A stretch of DNA of 64,000 nucleotides from Gemmatimonadota bacterium (GTDB lineage: Bacteria; Gemmatimonadota; Gemmatimonadetes; Longimicrobiales; Gaopeijiaceae). The position numbers were made by a program, and so were the translations under genes. Below are positions 34,410 through 43,299 of this stretch, piece by piece. The first letter of the stretch is position 1; every line of letters begins with the position of its first letter. Location: assembly GCA_016209885.1 (NCBI GenBank), contig JACQVF010000054.1, positions 1 to 64,000 on the forward strand. Reading direction: 5' to 3'. The notes under the pieces are model-generated. The model made no database searches, was not told the DNA's origin, and saw nothing but the letters and a program-made list of their open reading frames with translations.

Positions 34410-34970
34410 TTGTTCGCGTCCGAGCAATTGGTCCCGAAGAAGATCTTTCTCACGAAGGGGGTCGGAATCCACCGCGAGAAGCTGACAAGTTTCGAGATGG
34501 CGCTGCGCGATGCGCGGATCGCGCAGTTCAACATCGTGCGGGTCTCCTCGATCTTCCCGCCGCATTGCGAGCTGGTGACGGTGGAAGAGGGGCTGGCGAA
34601 CCTCCACCCTGGACAGGTCGTCTTCTGCGTGCTGAGCGAAGCCTCGACGAACGAGCCGAGCCGTCGCGTGGCGGCGAGCATCGGACTGGCGATCCCGGCG
34701 GACCGCGACCGGTACGGCTACATCTCGGAGCATCATGCGTACGGCCAGCTCGAACGCACAGCGGGCGACTACGCGGAGGATCTGGCCGCGTCCATGCTCG
34801 CCACGGTGCTGGGCGTTCCGTTCAATCCGGACGAGGCATGGGACGAGCGCCGGGAGCAGTGGAAACTCTCGGGGCAGATCGTGCACACGATGGATCATAC
34901 GGTGGTCGCGGAGGCACCCGAGGACGGCCGGTGGGTCACGGTGATCGCCGCCGCCGTCCACTGCGGCTAG
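34410..34970 (+). CDS. Pyruvoyl-dependent arginine decarboxylase
   Basis: A 186-residue proenzyme. Self-cleavage between Ser46 and Ser47 in FNIVRVSSIFPP would give beta and alpha chains, the latter capped by a pyruvoyl group. PPHCELVTVEEGLANLHPGQ, SEASTNEPSRRVAASIGLAI and EHHAYG are family features. It converts arginine to agmatine, and the agmatinase gene follows 58 bases on, so the two steps to putrescine are adjacent. TTG start with GAGGGAGAG upstream. Confidence 0.88.
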   Translation: MFASEQLVPKKIFLTKGVGIHREKLTSFEMALRDARIAQFNIVRVSSIFPPHCELVTVEEGLANLHPGQVVFCVLSEASTNEPSRRVAASIGLAIPADRDRYGYISEHHAYGQLERTAGDYAEDLAASMLATVLGVPFNPDEAWDERREQWKLSGQIVHTMDHTVVAEAPEDGRWVTVIAAAVHCG

Positions 34971-35028
34971 CGCCGACCGCACGGGTCGGGCGATGCGCGG
35001 CTGGGGCGCCCGGCGCACGGACTCGACC

Positions 35029-36006
35029 ATGCCGAATCGTCCCGTGGACGACGCACCAGGGCGTCGACTTGCTCCGGAGGGCGGGCATCCTGCCGCGCCG
35101 TCCGGTCCGCCGCCTGACCTGGCGTGGGAGCTCCCCCACAACTTCCTCGGGCTCGACGCCGAGAGCAGCGAGCATGGGCGGGCGCGCGTCCTCGTGCTCC
35201 CGGTGCCGTACGAGGCCACCACTTCGTGGGGCGGCGGTACGCGCCGGGGCCCGTACGCGATTCTCGAGGCGTCGCGCTACGTCGAGCTCTACGATCAGGA
35301 GCTGGACTGGGAGCCGTACACCGTGGGGATCCACACGCTCCCCGCCCTCGAGCTGAGCCGGGCCGGACCTGCCGCCGCGATCCAGGAGCTTGAACGTGCG
35401 TACGGCGCCCTCCTGGACGCGGCGTCGGGACGCTTCATCGTCATGCTGGGCGGCGAGCATTCCATTTCGGCGGCGGCGGTGCGGGTCCACGCGGCGCGCG
35501 CGTCCCGGCGCATCTCGGTGCTCCAGCTCGATGCGCACGCGGACCTTCGGCCGGACTACGAGGGTACTCCGTACTCGCACGCCAGCGCCATGCATCGCGT
35601 GATCGAGGCGGCGGATCTCGTGGCCGTAGGAGTCCGCGCGCTCACCCCCGCCGAGCGCGTGCAGGCCGCCGGTCGGGACGGCGTCACGCTGATCCTGGCC
35701 GACGAAATGTGGGAGGATGACCGCTGGATGGAGCGCGCGCTCGATGCCTTGGGTGACAACGTCTACCTCACGTTCGACGTCGATTTCCTCGACCCGTCTC
35801 TGGTGCCCTCGACGGGCACACCGGAGCCGGGGGGCGGCGACTGGTATCGCACGCTGCGGTTCCTGCGGCGCGTCTTCGAGGGCCGGACCGTCATCGGCTG
35901 CGACCTCGTCGAGCTGGCGCCGATTCCGGGGCTGCGGGCCCCGGACTTCCTTGTCGCGAAGCTCGTCTACAAGCTCATCGGATACCGGTTCGCATCCACG
36001 CGCTGA
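35029..36006 (+). CDS. speB: Agmatinase / ureohydrolase
   Basis: A 325-residue arginase-fold enzyme. Metal-binding motifs are GGEHSISAAA (~residues 142-151), LQLDAHADLRPD (~165-176, DAHAD) and FDVDFLDPSLVP (~247-258, DVDxxDP). It hydrolyses agmatine to putrescine and urea, completing the route begun by the decarboxylase just upstream. I used the ATG at 35029; the frame also has an ATG at 34993. Confidence 0.85.
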   Translation: MPNRPVDDAPGRRLAPEGGHPAAPSGPPPDLAWELPHNFLGLDAESSEHGRARVLVLPVPYEATTSWGGGTRRGPYAILEASRYVELYDQELDWEPYTVGIHTLPALELSRAGPAAAIQELERAYGALLDAASGRFIVMLGGEHSISAAAVRVHAARASRRISVLQLDAHADLRPDYEGTPYSHASAMHRVIEAADLVAVGVRALTPAERVQAAGRDGVTLILADEMWEDDRWMERALDALGDNVYLTFDVDFLDPSLVPSTGTPEPGGGDWYRTLRFLRRVFEGRTVIGCDLVELAPIPGLRAPDFLVAKLVYKLIGYRFASTR

Positions 36007-36009
36007 GCT

Positions 36010-37713
36010 GTGCGCGCGGAGCCCGCGGTGTGTGCGTCCTGCGACCTGCCGGGGTTGGGCGGGCGTGAGCCGGACTGCATGGTCTTCGTGGGTCCGGCGC
36101 AAGGGATTCGCGGCGGCTGGGCGCGGGCGCGTGAGGTGCCCGTGAGCCGGCCGGGGCCGACGCTTGTCCTTCCGCGGGGCGACCGCCTGGGCGCCGGGCT
36201 CGCGGAGGCGGGTGAGCGCTTCTCCGGCCCGGCTATGGAGCGGGCCACGGGCGCGCCGCGGACCGACGGGAACGCGCTGCGCCTCCAGTTCGAGGGCTCG
36301 ATCACGTTCGACGCGTGGATCGAGGCGATCCTCGCGGCGGAACGACACGTCCACTTCGAGAACTACATCCTCCGGGACGACCGCATCGGCCGCACGTTCC
36401 GGGACGTGCTGATCGAGAAGGCGCGTCAAGGGATCGAGGTGCGCGTCCTCTATGATTGGGTGGGTTGCTGGGCGACGCCGGCGCGCTTCTGGCGGCCGTT
36501 CCGCGACGCCGGCGTCGAGGTCAGGGCGTTCAACCGCCCGAACCTGCGCGATCCCTTCGGGATCCTCCAGCGCGATCACCGTAAGCTCGTGGTCGTGGAC
36601 GGCGTGGTCGCGTTCGTGGGCGGCTTCTGCGTCGGCGTCGAGTGGGCGGGCGATGTGGGCGCAGGCGTCGCGCCCTGGCGCGATACGGGCGTCGAGGTCC
36701 GCGGGCCTGCCGCAGCGGCGGCGGCGCAGACGTTCCAACGGATCTGGGGGGAGATTGGACCTGCGGTGCGCGAGGCCGCCCGCTCGGATCCCGGGGCGGT
36801 GCCGGCCACGGGCAGCACCCCCGTGTGGGTGATCGAGGGCGAGCCATGGCGCTCGCGGGTCTATCGCGCCACGCAGCTCGCGGCGACGAGCGCGCGGGAG
36901 CGGCTCTGGATTACGGATCCCTACTTCGTGGCGCCGCGTCCGGTCTCGGAGGCGCTCGCCGCCGCGGCCCGAGACGGTGTGGACGTCCGGATCCTCGTGC
37001 CGGGGCACAACAACTGGCCGGTGGTGGGCAGCCTCTCCCGGGGCGGCTACCGCTTCCTGCTGGAGGCGGGTGTCCGGATCTTCGAGTGGCAGGGTCCCAT
37101 GATTCATTCGAAGAGCGCGGTGGCCGACGGGATCTGGTCGCGGGTCGGGTCGAGCAACCTGAACGCGGCGAGCCTGCTGGGGAACTGGGAGATCGACGTG
37201 GCCGTGCTCGACGCGGAGCTGGCCGCACAGCTCGAGGGGCTTTTCTTCGCGGACCTGACCTCGTCCGTCGAGATCGTGCTTCCCGGGCGCATCCCGAGTG
37301 GGATCGCTCGCCGCGGCGGGGACGGTGGAGAACGGTACGCGGACCTGCCGCCGCCGCCCCGTTCGCCCCTCGAGCCCGAGGGCACGCTCCAGCAGCGGAT
37401 CGGGCGGTGGACAGCGCCGGGTGGCTCCACGGGCTGGCGCATCGCCGATCTGGTGCGCGCCGGCTCGACGCTCGGCGACGCGCTGGCGGGACACCGTACC
37501 CTGGCGCGGGAGGGGCGCATGGTGCTGCTGACGGGGTCCATCGGTCTCCTGCTAGCCGGGGCTCTGACGCTGGTGTTCCCCCAGGTCGTGGCCTGGTCCA
37601 TCGCGTTCGTGCTCGGGTGGCTCGGCATCGTCGGCGTCGTTCGGGCGCTGGCGGCTTCGCGGGCGCGGAACCGAGAGGGCGAAAAACAGGAGAGAGGGTG
37701 GGAGAAGAGGTGA
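36010..37713 (+). CDS. Cardiolipin synthase (phospholipase D family)
   Basis: A 567-residue protein with two HKD motifs: HRKLVVVDG (~residues 194-202) and HSKSAVADG (~365-373), plus FENYILRDDRIG typical of Cls enzymes. It joins two phosphatidylglycerols to cardiolipin. Unlike common Cls enzymes, which have N-terminal membrane helices, the two hydrophobic segments here are at the C-terminus (LLTGSIGLLLAGALTLVFPQ, VAWSIAFVLGWLGIVGVV). The GTG at 36010 gives a Cys-containing N-terminal extension of unclear reality; a GTG at 36142 is an alternative. Confidence 0.82.
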   Translation: MRAEPAVCASCDLPGLGGREPDCMVFVGPAQGIRGGWARAREVPVSRPGPTLVLPRGDRLGAGLAEAGERFSGPAMERATGAPRTDGNALRLQFEGSITFDAWIEAILAAERHVHFENYILRDDRIGRTFRDVLIEKARQGIEVRVLYDWVGCWATPARFWRPFRDAGVEVRAFNRPNLRDPFGILQRDHRKLVVVDGVVAFVGGFCVGVEWAGDVGAGVAPWRDTGVEVRGPAAAAAAQTFQRIWGEIGPAVREAARSDPGAVPATGSTPVWVIEGEPWRSRVYRATQLAATSARERLWITDPYFVAPRPVSEALAAAARDGVDVRILVPGHNNWPVVGSLSRGGYRFLLEAGVRIFEWQGPMIHSKSAVADGIWSRVGSSNLNAASLLGNWEIDVAVLDAELAAQLEGLFFADLTSSVEIVLPGRIPSGIARRGGDGGERYADLPPPPRSPLEPEGTLQQRIGRWTAPGGSTGWRIADLVRAGSTLGDALAGHRTLAREGRMVLLTGSIGLLLAGALTLVFPQVVAWSIAFVLGWLGIVGVVRALAASRARNREGEKQERGWEKR

Positions 37714-38438
37714 GCGAGTCCGTCGGTCTCGTCCTGGCCTTTGGCGCCGGGGTGCTGTCCTTTCTCTCTCCGTGCGTCCTGCCCCTGGTGCCCAGCTACC
37801 TCTCGTTCATCACGGGGATCTCGCTGGAAAACCTGCAGGAGGGGGTGAACCGGAAGGCCGCGCTCAGGCACGCCGCGCTCTTCATCGCAGGCTTCAGCGC
37901 GATCTTCCTCGTCCTGGGCGCCTCCGCTTCGTTCCTGGGGCAACTTTTCCGCAGCTATGAGGCGTGGATCGCCCGCATCGGAGGGATGGTCATCGTGATC
38001 CTGGGACTCCACCTCACGGGAGTCCTGCGACTCACGCCACTCCTGCGAGAGCGTCGCATCCACCTGCGAGATAAGCCGGTGGGCTACGTGGGCACAATGG
38101 GCGTGGGCGCTGCGTTCGGGGCCGGGTGGACTCCCTGCATCGGCCCCGTCCTCGGCGCGATCCTGACCTTCGCGTCCACGCGGGAGCAGTTCTGGCAGGG
38201 CGTGGGACTCCTCGCCGCCTACTCGGCCGGGCTCGCGCTGCCGTTCCTCCTCACGGCCCTGGGGCTCAACGCATTCCTGGGCGCCTTCGCGCGCTTCCGG
38301 CGCTTCCTCCCGACGCTCCAGGTCGCGTCCGGCGTCCTGGTGATCGTCTTCGGGCTGCTCCTCCTGAGCGGGACGTTCACCATCCTCAGCGCCTACCTCA
38401 TCCGGCTGACTCCGGACTTCATCCTCGAGCGGATCTGA
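37710..38438 (+). CDS. ccdA: Cytochrome c biogenesis protein CcdA
   Basis: A 242-residue membrane protein with six hydrophobic segments. GVLSFLSPCVLPLVPSYLSF (~residues 14-33) and GAAFGAGWTPCIGPVLGAIL (~131-150) carry the two conserved redox-active cysteines. CcdA passes electrons from cytoplasmic thioredoxin to periplasmic thiol proteins, for cytochrome c maturation and related reductions. GTG start overlaps the cardiolipin synthase stop (GTGA). Confidence 0.88.
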   Translation: MSESVGLVLAFGAGVLSFLSPCVLPLVPSYLSFITGISLENLQEGVNRKAALRHAALFIAGFSAIFLVLGASASFLGQLFRSYEAWIARIGGMVIVILGLHLTGVLRLTPLLRERRIHLRDKPVGYVGTMGVGAAFGAGWTPCIGPVLGAILTFASTREQFWQGVGLLAAYSAGLALPFLLTALGLNAFLGAFARFRRFLPTLQVASGVLVIVFGLLLLSGTFTILSAYLIRLTPDFILERI

Positions 38439-38516
38439 GCCGCGATTCGCGATTGACTTGTTGGCGATTGGTAGTCAGAGGGTAACGCTCACACCGCGGA
38501 TCACTGATCGCGCCGA

Positions 38517-38550
38517 TCGAATGCCAAGGAATCTCTGGGACGGGGCACTA
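38517..38550 (-). repeat. Second copy of the fold-back element end
   Basis: In minus orientation, bases 38550-38517 match 11625-11658 at 31 of 34 positions (TAGTGYCCCGTCCC...AGATTCCTTGGCATTCGA). The opposite inverted end is absent. Its first three bases are the TAG stop of the ABC transporter gene, exactly as the other copy supplies the stop of the HEAT-repeat gene. Confidence 0.8.
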
Positions 38551-40326
38551 ATTCGTCACCTCCGCCTCCAAGTCCTGCTCCAGGAGCTGGCGCCGCAGGA
38601 GCGTGGCGTACGTCTCGCCGCGGGCGAGGAGCTCGGCGTGTGTCCCCCGCTCCACGATCTCGCCGTCCTCGAGCACCAGGATGAGATCCGCGTTCATGAC
38701 CGCGGAGACGCGATGGCTGATGATGAAGCAGGTCCGCCCGGTCCGCACGTCGCGGAGCTGCGCGAGGATCTCCCTCTCGGTCTCGGTGTCCACGGCGCTG
38801 AGCGCGTCATCCAGGATGAGGATCGCGGGCTCGCGGGCCAGCGCCCGGGCCAGCGTGGCCCGCTGCTTCTGCCCTCCCGAGAGGTTGATCCCGCGCTCGC
38901 CCAGGAGCGAGCGGTAGCCGTTCGGAAACGCGCGGATCGTGGCGTCGAGCTGCGCGATCTTCGCCGCCCGGACGACGGCGTCCGGGGCGCGTCCGTCGTC
39001 CCAGGGCACCGCGCCGGCGGTGAGCCCGAGCCCGATGTTGGCGCCGATGGTGTCCGAGAAGAGGAACGGGTCCTGTGGCACCGTGCCGATGGCGCGCCGC
39101 AGTTCGGCGAGGTCCTCGCGTACCGTGGGGACCTCGTCGACGAGCACCGAGCCTTGCGTCGGGTCGGAGATGCGCGGAATCAGGGACACGAGCGTCGACT
39201 TCCCCGACCCGGTCCCCCCCACGACCGCCACCGTCTGGCCCGGCTCCGCCTGGAACGAGATGTTCTTGAGCACCCAGCGCTCGCTGCCCGGGTAGCGGAA
39301 CCATACGTCCCGGAACTCCACGCCCCCCCGCACGCTTCCCAGACGAACCGGCTCGGGCGGCGAAGCGACGGCCGGCTCCATCGCCATGATGCGGTTGATC
39401 CGCGCCATGGAAGCGGCACCGCGCTGGTACAGGCTGATGACCCATCCCAGGGCGATCATGGGCCAGATGAGCAACGCGAGGTAGACTCCGAAGGCCACGA
39501 ATTCACCCACCGTGATCTCGCCGTCCACGATCGCCAGGCCGCCGCGCCAGAGCACGACCACCATCCCGAGCCCCGCCAGGAGCATGAGGATCGGGTGGAA
39601 CATGGCCGACGCGCGGGCCAGGTGCATGTTGCGGGCCAGGTAGCCGGTGTTCAGCGCGTCGAACTCGCGGAGCTGCGCCTCCTCCTGCACGTACGCACGC
39701 ACGATGCGCACGCCCGTCAGGTTCTCCTGCACCATGGTGGACAGCGTCGCGAAGTGCTCCTGGATGCGCTCGAAGCGCCGGTGGATCACGCGGGCGAAGC
39801 CGAGCACCACAGGAGGCAGGAATGCCATGGGAATGAGCCCCAGCACGGTGAGCCGCGGACTGATCCACAGCATGAGGCTGAGCGCAAAGGCGAACGTGAC
39901 CGCCGTGTTCACCAGGTACATGACCGCGGGGCCCACAGCCTGCCGCACCGCGAGCGTATCATTCGTGGCGTGGGAGATGAGGTCGCCTGTGCGCGTACGG
40001 CTGTAGAACGCCGCATCCAGCTCGAGCAGTTGCGCGAAGAACGCGTCCCGGAGATCGCACTCGATGCGGCGGCTGATTCCGTTCACCAGCTCGCGCATTC
40101 CGTAGCGCGCCGCGCCGCCGAGGACTGCCACCGCTACGATAAGGGCGGCGTACCCCAGGATCCGAGTGGAGGTGACCCCGGGCTCGGCGAGCGCGTCGAT
40201 GGCGATCTTCATGACGTAAGGGCCGGCGATCATGAACGCGTCCGCGATGGCGACCAGGACGAGGCCCGCAGCCAGCCCGCGCCGGTACGGCCGGATGTAG
40301 GGAAGCAGCGTCTTCAGATGGCGCAT
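38548..40326 (-). CDS. ABC transporter, fused permease and ATPase (MdlB/MsbA type)
   Basis: A 592-residue half-transporter: six membrane segments in residues ~1-320 and an ATPase domain in ~335-592 with Walker A GGTGSGKST, signature LSGGQKQR, Walker B ILILDDALSAVD and the H-loop ISHR. It would work as a dimer to export lipids, peptides or drugs; substrate unknown. The TAG stop lies within the dispersed repeat at 38517-38550. Confidence 0.88.
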   Translation of the reverse strand: MRHLKTLLPYIRPYRRGLAAGLVLVAIADAFMIAGPYVMKIAIDALAEPGVTSTRILGYAALIVAVAVLGGAARYGMRELVNGISRRIECDLRDAFFAQLLELDAAFYSRTRTGDLISHATNDTLAVRQAVGPAVMYLVNTAVTFAFALSLMLWISPRLTVLGLIPMAFLPPVVLGFARVIHRRFERIQEHFATLSTMVQENLTGVRIVRAYVQEEAQLREFDALNTGYLARNMHLARASAMFHPILMLLAGLGMVVVLWRGGLAIVDGEITVGEFVAFGVYLALLIWPMIALGWVISLYQRGAASMARINRIMAMEPAVASPPEPVRLGSVRGGVEFRDVWFRYPGSERWVLKNISFQAEPGQTVAVVGGTGSGKSTLVSLIPRISDPTQGSVLVDEVPTVREDLAELRRAIGTVPQDPFLFSDTIGANIGLGLTAGAVPWDDGRAPDAVVRAAKIAQLDATIRAFPNGYRSLLGERGINLSGGQKQRATLARALAREPAILILDDALSAVDTETEREILAQLRDVRTGRTCFIISHRVSAVMNADLILVLEDGEIVERGTHAELLARGETYATLLRRQLLEQDLEAEVTN

Positions 40327-40377
40327 GGGATCACTCGGATGACATCCATTCGCCCCGGGAGTTCCGCGACCGTGGCG

Positions 40378-40416
40378 CCTTAGTGCCTTAGTGCCTTAGT
40401 GCCTTAGTGCCTTAGT
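40378..40416. repeat. Octamer tandem repeat (CCTTAGTG)x5
   Basis: CCTTAGTG is repeated almost five times without interruption, ending CCTTAGTAC at the 3' end of the gamma-glutamyltransferase gene, whose stop codon (40412-40414) falls inside it. It lies between two minus-strand genes (upstream of the ABC gene start). A simple-sequence repeat of this kind can change length by slippage. Confidence 0.9.
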
Positions 40417-42187
40417 ACGCTGTGGCCTTGCCGCCGCGCCGCGGGTCGGACGCCGCCTCGAGCGTTCCGTCGGGCCTCACCAGGATCGCTTGCACGTCCC
40501 CCGAGTAGCCCGGCCGCTCGACGACCTTGTGGCCGAGCGCCTCCAGCTCCGCGACTGCCTCGCGAGTGAGCCCGCCCTTCTCGAAGTAGACCTCGTCCGG
40601 CAGGTGCTGGTGGTGGATCCGCGGCGCATTCACCGCGGCGGCGACGTTCATGGCGAAGTCGATGACGTTCGAGAGGATCTGGTACACGGTCGTGATGATG
40701 GTGGGGCCTCCGGGTGAGCCGGCCACAAGGAAGAGGCGGCCCTGCGGGTCCAGCACGATGGTGGGCGTCATGGCCGAGAGCATGCGCTTGCCCGGCGCCA
40801 CGGCGTTCGCCTCGCCCTGAACGAGACCGTACTGATTCGGCGCTCCGGGCTTCCCCGCGAAATCGTCCATCTCGTTGTTCAGCAGGAAGCCCGCGCCCCC
40901 GACCGTGACCAGGCTGCCGTACCCCGAGTTGATCGTCGTGGTAACCGCCACGGCGTTCCCGGCCGCGTCCACGATGCTGAAGTGCGTGGTGTTCTCCGAG
41001 ACAAGCGGCTCGCCGAGCCCCGGCCCCACCTGCCTCGAGGGCGTGGCGGCGGCGAGATCGATGCCGGCACGCCGCTCGGCGGCGTACTCGTCCGAGATGA
41101 TGCGCTCGAGAGGCATCTCCACGAAATCCGGGTCGCCGAGGTAGGCGTTGCGGTCGGCGAAGGCGCGCTTCGCCGCTTCGACCAGGAGATGAACGGTCCT
41201 GGGCGAGTGGTAGCCCATGCCCCGGAGGTCGTAGCCCTCCAGGATGTTCGCGATCTCCGCGAGGGTGGTGCCGCCGGAAGACGAGGGAGCCATGGAGATC
41301 ACCGTGTATCCCCGGTAGTCAAAGACGACGGGCTGTCGCCACGGCGCCGTGTACCGCCGCAGATCCTCGTGCATGATGAGCCCGCCGCCGCGCTTCATCT
41401 CGGCCACGATGAGGTCCGCAGTCCTGCCCCTGTAGAACCCGGCCGCGCCGTGCTCCGCGATGCGGCGCAGCGTGGCCGCAAGATCCGGCTGCTGGAATCT
41501 GGCGCCGACCTCCGGTACGCGTCCGTCCGGCAGGAAGATCGCGGCCGTGGACTCGTAGCGGCGCAGCCGCTGCTCCGCATCCCGGAGCGACCCGGCCAGC
41601 CGGTCATGCATCACGAATCCGTCCGCCATCCGGATAGCGGGTTCCACGAGTTCGGCCCACGGCCGCGTGCCGAAACGCTTGTGCGCTTCCCATATGCCCA
41701 TGACGCTGCCGGGCACGCCGGCGGCCAGGTGCCCGACCATGGACCGGTCCGTGAGCTCGCCGGCTTCGTCCAGGAACATGTCACGGGTGGCCGCCAGGGG
41801 TGCCGTCTCGCGGAAGTCAAGCGTCGCTCTGGCACCGTCCGCCATCCGCACCACCATGAACCCGCCCCCGCCGATGTTACCGGCCTCGGGGTTCACCACC
41901 GCGAGGGCGAACTGGACGGCGACGGCCGCATCCACGGCGTTCCCTCCGGTCTTGAGCACTTCGAGGCCGGCGCGACTGGCGTACTCGTCCGTGGTACTCA
42001 CGGCGGCGCGCCCGACGATGGGAGGCGCCTGGGCCAGGAACGGCCAGCCGGGCGGGAACGCGAAGTCGGCCGTCGCGTCCGAGCCCCGGCCGCACGCCGC
42101 GGCGGACGCGGCGAGCAGGAGCAGCGTGGCGCTCCGCAGGCGGGGAGGGGGGAACCCGCAAGCCGTGGCGGCTTCCGTCTCGACCAT
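40412..42187 (-). CDS. ggt: Gamma-glutamyltransferase
   Basis: A 591-residue Ntn-hydrolase precursor. Autocleavage before Thr400 in SENTTHFSIVD would give the two subunits; GNAVDAAVAVQFALAVVNPE and NIGGGGFMVVR mark the large subunit, and GSPGGPTIITTVYQ the small one. The N-terminus has a hydrophobic stretch ending AACG, so it may be a lipoprotein or a secreted enzyme. It cleaves gamma-glutamyl bonds of glutathione and related peptides outside the cytoplasm. Confidence 0.9.
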   Translation of the reverse strand: MVETEAATACGFPPPRLRSATLLLLAASAAACGRGSDATADFAFPPGWPFLAQAPPIVGRAAVSTTDEYASRAGLEVLKTGGNAVDAAVAVQFALAVVNPEAGNIGGGGFMVVRMADGARATLDFRETAPLAATRDMFLDEAGELTDRSMVGHLAAGVPGSVMGIWEAHKRFGTRPWAELVEPAIRMADGFVMHDRLAGSLRDAEQRLRRYESTAAIFLPDGRVPEVGARFQQPDLAATLRRIAEHGAAGFYRGRTADLIVAEMKRGGGLIMHEDLRRYTAPWRQPVVFDYRGYTVISMAPSSSGGTTLAEIANILEGYDLRGMGYHSPRTVHLLVEAAKRAFADRNAYLGDPDFVEMPLERIISDEYAAERRAGIDLAAATPSRQVGPGLGEPLVSENTTHFSIVDAAGNAVAVTTTINSGYGSLVTVGGAGFLLNNEMDDFAGKPGAPNQYGLVQGEANAVAPGKRMLSAMTPTIVLDPQGRLFLVAGSPGGPTIITTVYQILSNVIDFAMNVAAAVNAPRIHHQHLPDEVYFEKGGLTREAVAELEALGHKVVERPGYSGDVQAILVRPDGTLEAASDPRRGGKATAY

Positions 42188-42369
42188 GCTGGCAGATGCT
42201 CCTGGTGCGGGCGAAGACGCAGGGGCCTTCGGGAGCCCACTCGTTCCGCCCGCGGCCTTGGCGCGCCCGAATCTGCGCGGTTACCTTGATGCGTGGACGG
42301 ACTATAGAGCGCGCATTGGCGCGAGGACAAGGGGAGGGGTCCCGCATCGGACGTTCGGGAAATCGCTTC

Positions 42370-43266
42370 ATGCATGATCCGCGGCTCACCGAGCAGCGCA
42401 ATCCACGCTCCCGGCGGATCGATCGCCTTTCCACCCTCGAGATCGTCGACCTCATCAACGCAGAAGACCGGATGGTGGCCGAGGCGGTCGGCGAGGAGCG
42501 GCAAGCGATCGCGACGGCCATCGACATCGTGGTCGACTGCATCCGCAGGGGCGGCCGCCTCTTCTACGTGGGGGCGGGCACCTCGGGCCGTCTGGGCGTC
42601 CTCGATGCCACCGAGATGCCGCCCACGTACGGGACCGACCCCGAGTGGGTGCAGGGAATCATCGCCGGCGGGCATCCGGCGCTCTGGCGGGCCCAGGAGG
42701 GCGCCGAAGATCACCCCGAGGATGGCGCCGCCGCCATCGACGAGCGGAACGTGGGCCGCGCCGATTTCGCGCTCGGCATCGCCACCTCGGGGACGACCCC
42801 GTTCGTGCACGGCGCGCTTGGGCGCGCACGGGAGCGCGGCGCACGCACGGGCCTCCTGCTCTGCACCTATCCGACGCGCGAGCTTTACGAGACGCACGAC
42901 GTGGTGATCGCGCCGCTCGTCGGCCCCGAAGTCATCACCGGCTCTACGCGGATGAAGGCGGGCACTGCCACGAAGATGGTGCTCAACACCATCTCCACGG
43001 CCTCCATGGTCAAGCTGGGAAAGGTGTACGGCAACCTCATGGTGGACCTCCAAGTGACGTGCCAGAAGCTCCGGGATCGCGGCGAGCGCATCCTTGTCGA
43101 GACGCTGGGGATCGAGCGTGGCGCAGCGGTCGAGCTCCTGGAACGCGCAGGCGGCCACGTGAAGACCGCGATCGTGATGGGCAAGCTCGGGGTGAGGGCC
43201 GAGGAAGCGCGGCACATGCTCGACGAAGCCGGCGGCGTCATCGCCCGGGTCGTGGGGGACCTCTAA
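42370..43266 (+). CDS. murQ: N-acetylmuramic acid 6-phosphate etherase
   Basis: A 298-residue SIS-domain enzyme. LTEQRNPRSRRIDRLSTLEI (~residues 5-24), FYVGAGTSGRLGVLDATEMP (~60-79), GIATSGTTPFVHGAL (~129-143) and STRMKAGTATKMVLN (~183-197) are the MurQ motifs. It converts MurNAc-6-phosphate to GlcNAc-6-phosphate and lactate. The next gene encodes AnmK, which makes MurNAc-6-phosphate from anhydro-MurNAc, so the two steps of cell-wall recycling are adjacent. Confidence 0.9.
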   Translation: MHDPRLTEQRNPRSRRIDRLSTLEIVDLINAEDRMVAEAVGEERQAIATAIDIVVDCIRRGGRLFYVGAGTSGRLGVLDATEMPPTYGTDPEWVQGIIAGGHPALWRAQEGAEDHPEDGAAAIDERNVGRADFALGIATSGTTPFVHGALGRARERGARTGLLLCTYPTRELYETHDVVIAPLVGPEVITGSTRMKAGTATKMVLNTISTASMVKLGKVYGNLMVDLQVTCQKLRDRGERILVETLGIERGAAVELLERAGGHVKTAIVMGKLGVRAEEARHMLDEAGGVIARVVGDL

Positions 43267-43299
43267 CCTCTAGCACGACCAGCGACCTGTCAGGACACG

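Noticed and set aside
34936-37494. Very long minus-strand open frame opposite agmatinase and cardiolipin synthase
   Set aside because: It is the mirror of two clear genes in GC-rich DNA and has a low-complexity Arg/Pro/His composition with no recognisable domain. The same applies to 44246-46012 and 60420-62438.
40378-40416. Possible CRISPR-like repeats
   Set aside because: The octamer units are directly adjacent without spacers and there are no cas genes.
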